Below, piece after piece: positions 1 through 8,568 of a stretch of 12,594 bases of DNA. The notes under the pieces were generated by a model. It was given only the letters and a program-made list of their open reading frames with translations. It had not been told where the DNA came from and did not search any database. The translations under genes and the position numbers were made by a program. Position 1 is the first letter of the stretch; each line of letters starts with the position of its first letter. This stretch comes from Thoreauomyces humboldtii. Its lineage: Eukaryota; Chytridiomycota; Chytridiomycetes; Spizellomycetales; Powellomycetaceae. The DNA is taken from positions 1 through 12,594 of the forward strand of contig JADGJA010000683.1 of the NCBI GenBank assembly GCA_027596035.1. Direction: 5' to 3'.

Positions 1-201
1 CCCCCCCGACGCTTGTTACAGTAGCACGCAGAGCATTCCACTTGCGACACGCTGGCTACGAGAGGGACGGTCTGAACTTACCTGAGAAATCATCCCTCGA
101 GCGGAGAGACGACGAGAAGGAGAAGGCAAAGAGAAGAGAGGAAAGTCGTCCATTGGTCCTTTCCCCCCCAACCCAACCACCTCCACTCCGAAGAGGGAGC
201 A
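1..201 (+). promoter_or_regulatory. 5' flank / 5'UTR of the Ctf4-like gene
   Basis: This stretch precedes the chosen ATG at 202. It opens with a C-run and contains purine-rich (about 88-150) and C-rich (about 163-190) tracts. I see no TATA box and no MluI cell-cycle box (ACGCGT) here, although replication genes of many fungi carry one. Short open frames on both strands are purine/pyrimidine low-complexity shadows. The promoter may lie partly upstream of the window. Confidence 0.4.
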
Positions 202-3200
202 ATGTCGTCGTCGTCGTTCCAGAAGCTACGGCCCAGAGTGGCTCACGGGAGAGGTTACACTGCCGTCGCATTCTCTCAGAACGGAAGGTGAGTGTCTGAG
301 GGGAAGGTACGTTTCACTCCTCCGCTGACTCTCGTACTATCTCTCTCCATTCAAAGCCGCATCCTGACTGTCGGAGACGACGCTCTGCTGAGGATCGTCA
401 CCACCGAGAGCGTCAGGAACGGGGAGGAGGAGGACGAGGACCCCGTTCTGGTCGATCAGCACAATGGTGCCATCACCTGCATGGACGTCCAGGGAGGCCA
501 CGTGGTCACCGGTTCGGAGGATCAGTCCGTGTACCTCCACGGACTCGTGGCTCGAAACCTCAAGAAGCTGCTGATCCGGTGCACCTTGACCATCCGCGAC
601 GTCAGGCTGAGACCCGGACGACACGGTCCCACCATGGCAGAGTGGGCGGCGGTGGCTTCCGAGTAAGGGGGGGCGCCGTTCGGGGTTTGTCTTGTTTCGG
701 AAACGACCAGGCAGACTGAAGGAAAACCGTCTGGTCTTTCTCGTTTTCGTCAGTGAGATGGAAATCAAGCTCGTGGATCTGGGCGACATCACGAACGTCG
801 TGACCATCAAGGGACACACTCGAGGCGTCAAGTCCTTGGCCTTCGATCCTAAGGGTGAATACCTGGTCTCGGCTGGATGCGACGGGAAGCTCAACATCTG
901 GAACCTCACCGGAGACAAGCCAAAGCTTGCAAACACGCGAGAGACGATCAATGCATCCGAACCAGAGTGAGGCTATATGGTGACGAGGTGGCGACACAAA
1001 TGTTTTTCATGCTTACCGTGGCTTTTGCAGAGTCAACGAGTACTGTCAGATCGCGTGGCATCCTTCCGGCAAGATGTTCGCGGTGCCGGGAAAGCTCGGA
1101 GGTGAGCCTGTCTTCAAGGCGCACCTGAAAATTGAAACACTTGGGCACTCAACGCAAGCGTTGCTCGTTTTAGACATCACCGTCATCGAAGCCATCACTT
1201 GGAAAACTTTGTACACGATCAAGGAGGAGAACCGTAGCGAGGTAAGCCGCTGTTTTCTTGCATGTGATTTGACAGCGATGCAATCGTATTGACCCTCGTG
1301 CCTCCTCAGTGCATTGCATTGCTCGCGTGGTCCTCCACGGGCACCTACCTTGTTTCTGCGAGCGTGAAAGATCGTCTCTGCTTGTGGAAACCTCAGAGCG
1401 ATAAAAAGGTCCCTTTGCGGAGCGAACAACCAAAGGCTCGAGTCACAGGCGTCGCATGGCATCCCATGGAGCATGATATCTGCGTGGTACGGGAAACTCG
1501 GGACGCTAGGCATATCTCGATCATTTCAGATTTGATAACTCTCCATTCACATCATAGACCGACGAACTTGGCCGCATGATATACTGGACGGACGCCATAC
1601 CAGCTTCGGAGCAGGAACGAAGCCAGCTTGAGAAGCTCTTTGAAGAGGAGCCAGTCGGTTCAAGTAAAGGGAACGCGTCAGGTACGCTTGCCCCCGCTGC
1701 AAACAACTGGTCTGGAAGCAGAAGAACTGAGGTATTTGCTCTAGCGGCTCCGGAGACAGCGACTTCCGCGCCAAAGAACCCACTTGCCGACTACAATGCG
1801 GACCTGCTGGACGACTTCGCGGAAGAGACGGGAGGAGGAGAAGAGGACTTCGTGGATGACGATGATGGCGCTGGATACGCCGCTCCCCTCGACAAGCCTG
1901 GTGAGGTCAAGAGCTATCACGAAAAAGGAAGACAGCAAGCACTAAGAGACCTTGGCTCCGGTATGTAACGTTTTCTTCCCAAAGACGTCTTGGCATTTTC
2001 TGCTGTAGTAACAGTGCGTTGATGCTTCATTTACAGTGTACGGCGGCGGGAAACGACGGATCGATGTAGAGGCACAGGACGCGCAGGACGCATTCCAACC
2101 TGGATCGACCACCATGGTCAAGTCTCGGAGATATCTCGGTAAGCGACTAATTCCCCTAGCTCAGCAAGCTACCCAATTCTTACACTTATGCGAAAAAATC
2201 CGAAAAGCCTTCAACATGATCGGCGTGATCTACACCATCGACGCAAACACCCATCACAACGTCAACGTGGAGTACCACGATCGTGGGATGAGACCCTTCC
2301 ACTTTTCAGACTACCACGGTTACAGCATGGCCTCGCTCTCGTCGCACGGCGCTTGTTTCGCCACCGAGAGCACGGCGGGCAATCCCAGCAACATCTTCTA
2401 CCGACCCTCGGACACCTGGGCAGCCAATGCCGACTGGAAGGTGCAGCTGGACGAGGGGGAAAGCGTCAAAGGTGCGGCCATCTCGTTGCAAAAGCGCGAA
2501 CCGTGGAATGGTTGGGCAAGGTGCAGGAAAAACCTGATTTTCTTGGGAAATTTTCCTAGCGCTTGCGATCACGAGCAAGGGACCGGTCGTCGCTACCTCT
2601 GCGAGGTACCTGCGCTTCTTCTCGTACAGCGGACTGCAAACCTTCATCCTGTCCCTGCCTGGTCGGGTTGTGTCGATGGCTGCTACTGGGGATTGGCTTT
2701 TGATTGTATATCACACTGGTGGCGTTTATCACGGTATGAAGCTGCGGTCTTCTGGCGTCTTGTCGATCGTTACTGACGAGTCTCTTTTTACCTGTTTTCA
2801 GGCGATCAAAATCTGGCGTACATCCTGCACAATGTTGCGACACGTCAGACGGAGCGTCGTGACGGTGTGCCGCTTTCGGAAGAGGCGACGCTTGTCTGGA
2901 TCGGCATTTCGGAACTCGGGGTATGGCGTTGCCATTTCTTGGATCCATTGCTGAAAGTTACGGTGAACTAACTTACGGGCACCGATTTCTTTTTTTGACA
3001 CAGATTCCGGCAACCTTTGACTCTACTGGCGTCCTGCGACTTCTACTACGACACAGCGACTTCTCCTGGGTACCTGTGCTGGACTCGAGGATCCTCCGAG
3101 GAGGCAAGCAGGAGTGGTACTGGCCCATCGAAGTTCTCGAGGATCGTTTGATGTGTGTGCTTCTCAAGGTTTGCGACATCCGTTTTCTCCTAGCTCATTC

Positions 3201-4932
3201 CGTCAGGTGCTGAAAGGATTAATCACTTCTAGGCTGGCGACAGACAACCAGGGTTCCCTCGTCCGATGCTGAGCGAAGTGCCACTGCAAGCGCCGTTTTT
3301 GGAGCTAGCGGAGGGAACCGCTGTACAAGAGGAGAAGTAAGCATCCGGACAACATGTGACATACCGAGATCGAGATGTTTAACACTCTTCCTGGGGGGTT
3401 CTTCAGAATCTTCCGTGCATCCTTGATCGCAGCGCACTGCCGCGCCGAGGCCATCGCCTCCGGACGAGACGACCAGGATCGAGATTTCTTGAAACGAGAC
3501 GTGGAGATCGACAAGATCCTCGTGCAGCTCATCCTCGTGAGTTTCTAGGAATCCCCCTTTCCGAAACCCAAACTCTTGCTTTCTCCCTTGTTCTCACGAT
3601 AAGGAACTCGCGTCAAAAAAACCTGATCTTTCCGTCCTTCTAGGTTGCATGCAAATCCGAAAAAGTGCAAAGAGCTCTCGACCTCACCAACACGCTGCAC
3701 ACCATGCGAGCCATCGACGGTGCCATCCGAATAGCCGTCCTGAACCACCTCCCGGCCCTAGCCGAACGGATGAACATGGTCAAGGAGGAACGCATGCGAG
3801 CCGAACAGAGACGGATGCTGATGGAGCAAGACGAACCACTGGCCCTACTACCCCCGCTTCGAGGGGAAAGAGAACATACCATCCGGTCACTACCCGACCC
3901 GTCCCCTCCGAAACCGACACCCGCGGCCCGTCCTCGACGACGGGAGGACTCGGCGAGGAGACAGGCGGCGCGGAAGGACCCGGTCGTGGAGCAACGACGG
4001 GAGGATGCGCGGGGGTCGGAGGTGGACGATGGGGTTCAGATGGATGTGGATGCGCATCGGGATCAGGAGGAGGAGATCGTGTTCCAAGACGATGACGGTC
4101 AGGACGAGGATGAACGTGACGTTCCACTCCAACGCACGGAACCGGTACCCTCTGCGCAAAAGAAACGGAACCCGTTCGCCGTCGCGTCCGTCGGTCAGGG
4201 AAACGCGGCCGCCAAGGCACCGACGACGGTTGGCGGCGATCTGTTTTCGACGCTACGAGGAGTCGCTGATCGCAGGGCGGAAGGTCAGTACGAGCTGTCT
4301 CGGCTGGGGGGTATCTTTTAAACACACTGTGGATCTGAGTCATTATCATTCTGATTCCTTTATTCTTCTGTACAGAGCAAGCACAGCAGGCCCAGGCGAG
4401 AGCAGCGGCACAGCCCGTCAAGCGGAAACATAACCAGAAGACTCTCTCAGGCTTCGCCACTCGTATCCCTGTCGCTCCCGCACCCGTCGTACCTCCAACC
4501 GCGATAGCCGAGGCCGCCGAGAACGGAGACGAAGGGTCGGAAGGGGTCGAGGGTGGCGCGAGGAAAAAGAGACGTGGTGTGACCTCTGTCGAGAGTGAAC
4601 TTGCAGAGGTAAAATCATCTGGTTACCTTGTCCGAAAAAAACATTGGATTCACCCATCCGTTCTTTCTTTCGTGATGTAGGATCCGACACCGATCCCAAA
4701 CACCGCTACACTGGAGGTGGTGGAACGGGAGCTCGGTCCCGAACCGTTCGGCGTGGAGGAGGACAAGGAGAACGGGTCCCCGAGGACTTCCGGTGGGAGA
4801 AACATCGCTTTCAAGGAGTCGGGGACACCAGTTTCTGGGGACGGACCATCTCAACCTCCAAGCGGAGATGCTACGCAAGAGGGTGCTCAAGGACTCGGTC
4901 GCTTCCGATTCGCGAGCAAGCCAAGTGCATGA
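202..4932 (+). CDS. CTF4: Ctf4/Mcl1/WDHD1 (AND-1) replisome adaptor, 17 exons
   Basis: Known role of the family: a nuclear trimeric hub linking the CMG helicase to DNA polymerase alpha-primase and to cohesion factors. Proposed exons: 202-287, 357-662, 754-966, 1031-1101, 1174-1241, 1310-1486, 1558-1960, 2037-2138, 2208-2471, 2560-2733, 2802-2920, 3004-3168, 3233-3336, 3407-3536, 3644-4283, 4376-4608, 4681-4932. They join in frame to about 1168 aa. Residues 1-307 form WD40 repeats, for example IKGHTRGVKSLAFDPKG and LVSAGCDGKLNIW. An acidic linker (EEDFVDDDD) follows. The SepB-type domain starts near residue 455 with AFNMIGVIYTIDANTHHNV and RPFHFSDYHGYSMASL. Helical residues of about 751-860 contain FRASLIAAHCRAEAIA. 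The tail after about 860 is charged and disordered, with a PIP-like QKTLSGFA at 1028-1035. The start fits because VAFSQNGSRILTVGDD is the first WD blade; position -3 is a purine. The least certain junction is intron 2472-2559. I see no animal-type HMG box. Confidence 0.9.
4435..4458 (+). other. PIP-box-like motif in the Ctf4 C-terminal tail
   Basis: Residues 1028-1035 read Q-K-T-L-S-G-F-A, just after a basic patch (KRKHN). The PCNA-interacting box is Q-x-x-hydrophobic-x-x-aromatic-aromatic. The first three positions match, but the second aromatic is Ala. It is a degenerate candidate only. Confidence 0.3.
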
Positions 4933-5425
4933 TGGTGATCGGAGTCGGGAGTGGAGGTGGAACATATATGGTGTAATTATCAGCTTTTCTCTAATCATCG
5001 GAAACATGAACATGCAATTTATGGATACATGTTGTTCCATTCGGATTCACCCTCGCGCTTCCAACCCTCCTTCCGATTCCCTGCCGAACGATCAGCGCCT
5101 TCAGGGTATCGTCCAGGGGAATCCAGGAAGGTCCTGGACAAACAAGTTCTCTGCAACCTTCTTGGGAAATCCCCATGGAATACCAAGGTCCTCTGCCCCC
5201 GTAGCGATGTCATCGGTGGCAGCGGGCCACTCCTGTCATAATGAAAAAGTCGTCACCGCGACGTGTGAAAAAAGCCGGAACTTCCACGCTCCTCAGGTTT
5301 GCAACCGTGTACAGACGATTTCGTTCGCTGATCCTCTTGGTGTGGAACGGGACCGTTGATGGGCTACACCTCCTTGATCAAGCTACCCTCCTTCTGAACT
5401 CATAACCTCGAGGGCCTGACGCCCG
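4933..5425. other. Intergenic, 3' flank of Ctf4
   Basis: This is about 490 bp between the Ctf4 stop and the first minus-strand fragment. It starts with A/T-richer sequence (about 4960-5040), as expected of a 3'UTR, but no exact AATAAA is present close to the stop. The open frames here are short and frame-shadow-like. I recognise no gene, RNA or repeat. Confidence 0.4.
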
Positions 5426-5700
5426 TCAAGTGTGCCCTCGTCTACGTCTTCGTTTGTTAACGGGTAGCCAATCTGCGTCTGCGTTGTTCTTGTCCAAGAC
5501 GCTGGAGAGCTTATCGTACTTGTTCTGTGCAGTTCGGAAGATAGCATGTACGTCCGCCGTGGTACCGAAGGAACCCGTCACCATACGAGTTGGTGAATAA
5601 TACGTCATGTAAGGATTGCTTCCCGGGTCCTGGGCAACCAGATGGCCAACAATGCGCTCAGGTACGCTTTGCCGTTTGACGTAAAGCGGTGCGTGGCATG
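5426..5700 (-). pseudogene. Fragment C of the local unknown gene family
   Basis: The open frame on the minus strand has no good start and ends in an Arg-rich tail (NKRRRRRG) before its stop. It contains the segment SFGTTADVHAIFRTAQNK. The TTADVHA core resembles TNTADVRAYL in the neighbouring small gene (6690-7388). Similarity also shows at DNA level: the plus strand reads ACGTCCGCCGTGGT near 5548 against ACATCTGCCGTGTT near 6738. No LNNRRL region is attached, so it is read as a C-terminal remnant. Function unknown. Confidence 0.35.
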
Positions 5701-5731
5701 TAGAACCGCCCAGTTCGAGTCATTGTGAGCT

Positions 5732-5869
5732 TCACGGCCATTGCTGGGCCGTCAGGGGTTTTGCTGAATGATATGCTTGACGTCACGTTTGTGGAATCGC
5801 AGGAGTCCCTTGCTTGGAAGACTGTTCACGTAGAAGCACCATCGTGTGCCAGGGACCTTTGAAAAGTTG
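5732..5869. repeat. Inverted repeat, left arm
   Basis: The arm reads TCACGGCCATTGCTGGGCCG onward and matches the reverse complement of 6115-6251. By eye there are three substitutions and one single-base indel over about 138 bp. It overlaps the C-terminal half of fragment A on the minus strand. The extra G in this arm, at the GGGG near 5755-5758, puts a stop after QQNP in that frame. Confidence 0.9.
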
Positions 5870-6138
5870 GCGGTGGTTATCGTCATTGCAGCCGGTGCTT
5901 GGTTTTTGGCAGATCGAAAGCGAATGTTGTCAAAGTGATTTGACGTACCCTCCTTAAGACGAGTGAACGCGGCCGAGTACGCCAACGAAAGCTCTTTTGT
6001 TGACTCCTCGCGAACCGAGTAGGGTACGCATTGAGCGAGTCGGACCGGCCATTGCCCGACTGTACGTCGTGGACGGCGAATCGGCGAAGTACCTCTCCCC
6101 GATAGCCTCACTGTCAACTTTTCAAAGGTCCGTGGCAA
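5752..6138 (-). pseudogene. Fragment A of the local unknown gene family
   Basis: This minus-strand open frame of about 128 codons spans the spacer and part of both inverted-repeat arms. It contains YSVREESTKELSLAY, matching YLVREEAESALTY of the 6690-7388 gene, with CCTCGCGAACC shared in the DNA at about 6005 and 6881. It ends with WCFYVNSLPSKGLLRFHKR and DVKHIIQQNP, which aligns loosely with the GLIMFNVKT...DVRAYL end of that gene. The start codon lies inside the repeat arm and is probably not native. The single-base insertion in the left arm truncates it. Read as a rearranged, broken copy; function unknown. Confidence 0.4.
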
Positions 6139-6251
6139 ACGATGGTGCTTCTACGTGAACAGTCTTCCAAGCAAGGGACTCCTGCGATTCCACAAACGTG
6201 ACGTCAAGCGTATCATTCAGCAAAACCCTGACGGCCCAGCAATGGCCGTGA
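6115..6251. repeat. Inverted repeat, right arm
   Basis: This is the reverse-complement partner of 5732-5869, with a 245-bp spacer between them. Read on the plus strand it encodes the same peptide as the left arm on the minus strand (RWCFYVNSLPSKGLLRFHKR), continuing through QQNPDGPAMAV without the frameshift. On the minus strand it provides the end of fragment D (TAIAGPSGFC, then stop). One of the two overlapping readings must therefore be accidental. Confidence 0.9.
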
Positions 6252-6750
6252 CAACAAAGTGCTCGTCGTAGAGCGCCGCGTGACGTTGCTGATCAAAAGC
6301 GCGCATTTCTGCTAATGTTGTCTTGAAGTACCCGCCTTGTGGTAGGGATACGAGCTCGCTAAAGTCGCGAACGAGCACTTCTGGACCGTCTTGGCTGTCA
6401 TCTCGACTCCAGACGATGACCTGATCGTGGTCCTCTGGCTCTGCAAGATCTTCATAAATAAGGGCGGAGACGATGGCTTCCAGATCGTTATTAGGCGCTG
6501 GCATCGTGCGTGTGCGTGCCGAAGATGCCGAGGTTGCGCCATTGATCCTGAGAGCAGGGAAGTCGGCGTTATCATCGAGTTTTGGGCCGCACCGGTTTGA
6601 TGTGACGACTCTATCGCCTGCGCTGCGATGTTTGTCGAGAAGTTTCGATAGCCGTCCTTTGTAGATATTTCCGGTAGTGTCGTAGACAGCTAAGGTTTGC
6701 GTTCTCTGGGCAGGATGGACGATTCCAAGTACGCTCTGACATCTGCCGTG
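6217..6750 (-). pseudogene. Fragment D of the local unknown gene family
   Basis: The minus frame is open from a stop near 6765 to TGA at 6217. The first convincing Met (MPAPNNDLEAIVSAL) is at 6504. It contains HDQVIVWSRDDSQDG and GGYFKTTLAEMRAFDQQ. KTTLAEMRAF parallels KTNTADVRAY of the upstream gene, and VIVWSRDDSQDG lies where that gene has WTYLVREEAES. It directly follows, in another frame, the stop of the 6690-7388 gene, so a single longer frameshifted gene is also possible. Its last residues come from the inverted-repeat arm, which suggests the true 3' end was replaced. Function unknown. Confidence 0.4.
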
Positions 6751-7388
6751 TTGGTCTTGACGTTAAACATGATCAGCCCGTCGGAACCGATATCCTCGTT
6801 CAAATTCAACGTGACAAAGAATGACTCTTGGTCTCGAAGCTTTTCCGCTGCTTCTTGGTATGTCAAGGCTGACTCCGCTTCCTCGCGAACCAGATAGGTC
6901 CAATGTCGATCATCGCCCAACACGACTTCCGGCGAGTTGGAGGACCCGGAAATCGGGAATGGATCAGGTTGCGAGAAACAGACCCCCTCACAGAGCTGGC
7001 GAGCGGAATGAGCTGGTCAGCTAATGATGTAAATGAGCTCTTCGTACACGAATGCCACGTGGACGTGGACCCGTCGCAAACGATGCGCTGCCGTTTTGCC
7101 AGATTGCTCAGGATATCGGTGATCGTCCTTGTTGTACGCGGCCACCTTATGCGTTGGATCAATCGCCAATGTATCGACCTCGGTGTCAGGGTTGCGTCGG
7201 AAAGCGTACAGACGTCGGTTGTTCAAGGTCGTCAAGTGGTCTCCACAGGGAACTGCTACCACAGTCGGAACCTCTGCCCTATTGGTGATGTCATCGTCTA
7301 CAGAACGGCCATTGGAGAATTCTGGGCTGATTGTTGTTTGGCTGGCGTGCAGCGCTGTCGGCGCAACTGCCATCATCCGCACTCCCAT
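6690..7388 (-). CDS. Unknown protein with an LNNRRLYAFR motif; two exons or one in-frame stop
   Basis: From ATG at 7388 the frame reads ISPEFSNGRSVDDDI, a Pro/Val strand segment, then TLNNRRLYAFRR (about residues 54-65). That order resembles proteins with a (D/N)NRRL(W/Y) motif, which I recall in many eukaryotic and bacterial hypothetical proteins and in ParB/sulfiredoxin-like folds. A nuclease or other activity is not shown. One in-frame TGA (7017-7019) interrupts the frame. A 54-bp GT-AG intron at 7049-6996, with a CTGAC branch-like site, would remove it and keep the frame, giving about 214 aa. The second half holds YLVREEAESALTY and FNVKTNTADVRAYLES and ends at TAG 6690-6692. The intron would be shorter than any other here, so a decayed gene is the alternative. 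It is the most complete member of the local cluster. Confidence 0.45.
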
Positions 7389-7484
7389 CGTGTTGGCCTT
7401 GGAAACAAGACAAGAGGGAAATATCAATGGCCAAACGCAATCGCTGGCAGCATGCTGACCGACCGTGAAGACTCAATTGAATAG

Positions 7485-7807
7485 TGAAGGGGGAGACGAT
7501 ACTACGTGGCCGGGTGGCAAGGGTTCGTGGTAATTACGAAGGATGTGTACATGTGTGTGGGCAAGGGGGAGGGGCGCTCGAAGAACGGGATCAATAGTAC
7601 CGGTATGTGTGTTACAAGCTGTCGAGGAGGAAAGAGCACAGCATCGAAAGGTTCGAACATGACCTACTTCGAGCGTACTGGCAGCATGACCTACCCGTCC
7701 GCTGATGAACGCATTATCGGACTTCCTCAAATAGCAGCTCTATGAATAAGCAATGCTGCCACGCTTGACTTTGTAGCCGCCGAGCAGAAGGGGAGGCGGG
7801 GTGTGAA
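7485..7807. other. Intergenic spacer
   Basis: This lies upstream of the minus-strand LNNRRL gene and before the small plus-strand ORF. The 10-mer CATGACCTAC occurs twice (near 7659 and 7685). The open frames look like chance. It could carry the promoter of the 6690-7388 gene. I recognise nothing else. Confidence 0.35.
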
Positions 7808-8074
7808 ATGCCTCGTGATGCTCAGCCGCGTTCACCTCGTTCGTCAGCTTCTCGGGGATCGGGTCCAAGATCGTATCCATACTTTTGCGACCAACACCAA
7901 CCTGCTCAAAGTCTCTTCGACACTGGACGCGTCCGCTCCTGCAACAGCTGCGGCTGTCATACTAGGTTTGCCGAAGGGGAAAGCATATCTTCAACCTTGG
8001 ACCGCCAAGATTCCCGTGATCGTCTTGAAGGGGGCGGGGGGGGGGTCGTGATCCCAATCGTGAGTTCAAGTTGA
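7808..8074 (+). CDS. Possible small Cys/His protein, unrecognised
   Basis: This is an 88-codon open frame with a purine at -3. The N-terminus is Pro/Arg/Ser-rich (about residues 1-22). Next comes C27-x2-H30-x14-C45-x2-C48 followed by C50 and H51 (FDTGRVRSCNSCGCH), which could form a small zinc ribbon. The C-terminus is encoded by a G-tract (EGGGGG), which is typical of a non-coding run-through, and the end may be wrong if an intron is missed. An overlapping plus-strand frame (7803-8051) is similar in length, so coding status is doubtful. No homologue is recognised by name. Confidence 0.2.
   Translation: MPRDAQPRSPRSSASRGSGPRSYPYFCDQHQPAQSLFDTGRVRSCNSCGCHTRFAEGESISSTLDRQDSRDRLEGGGGGVVIPIVSSS
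8030..8045 (+). repeat. G-tract (5 G, C, 10 G)
   Basis: A run of five Gs, one C and ten Gs occurs about 520 bp upstream of the CCT3 start. It is a sequencing-error-prone homopolymer and a potential quadruplex-forming tract, although four separate G-blocks with loops are not clearly present. Confidence 0.6.
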
Positions 8075-8568
8075 CAAGCTCCTACCTTACTCTATGCCGT
8101 CGTTGGTACCTCGATGAAAAGAAGAGGGGGGTTGGGTCCAGGGTTGGGTGGATAGGTTCCTTGTGCCAGCTGCAAAGGGGTCCCACAGTTTTTTTTTTTT
8201 TCCCAAATCAGGAGCTCCCGGACCTTTCGGACTGCTGCTGCTGCTGCCGTGCGGGGCGAAAAGCCACCGCAGTACCCAATTTTGGCCCCTACTGATTCCC
8301 ACCTCGACCCCCATCGGATTCAACCCCATCCCATCGTCTGCCAACCTCTACTTTGCAAACAGCGCTTTCAAACCCTTGTCAACTGGAAACTGGACGTTGA
8401 ATCTTCGAGTCCAGAGTGAGTCGCTACCGAGGAGCGTAGCATCTTGGGCGCAGGGCCAGCCCTGTGCGCAGCCAGCACCGAGGCTAAGATCCCCTCTCGT
8501 TCTCTCGTTTCTCAGGCTTCTACCTTCCTCTCGCTACCTACGTTTCACCGAAACAACTCTTGCCCATC
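8075..8568 (+). promoter_or_regulatory. CCT3 upstream region / 5'UTR with low-complexity tracts
   Basis: Visible elements are a 13-base poly-T (8189-8201), which in fungal promoters often marks nucleosome-poor DNA, five CTG units (8232-8246), and a CCAAT pentamer (8276-8280). A C/T-rich stretch runs from about 8490 to 8560, just before the start codon. No clear TATA box is seen. A long plus-strand open frame from 8148 runs through here into CCT3 exon 2, but it has no protein-like character before residue NMEREQ and crosses the coding intron. Confidence 0.4.
8416..8515 (+). other. Possible 5'UTR intron of CCT3
   Basis: CAGA|GTGAGT at 8416 gives a near-consensus donor, and the pyrimidine-rich TTCTCTCGTTTCTCAG ends at 8515. 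The length (100 bp) is within the range of the coding introns. GGCTAAG near 8481 could serve as a branch region. It includes a small hairpin (GCGCAGGGC/GCCCTGTGCGC, about 8449-8471). No transcript evidence. Confidence 0.4.

Noticed and set aside
3780..4460. 226-codon minus-strand frame opposite the Ctf4 tail
   Set aside because: It is the Arg/Pro-rich complement of a charged disordered tail; the plus-strand frame continues from conserved domains through good splice sites.
6903..7484. 193-codon plus-strand open frame opposite the LNNRRL gene
   Set aside because: It is the antisense of a better-supported minus-strand frame carrying a recognisable motif; the plus-strand protein shows no domain-like pattern.
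7650..7665. GGTTCGAAC resembling a tRNA T-loop / B box
   Set aside because: The flanking bases cannot pair as a T-stem, and no A box or acceptor stem is found at the proper distance.
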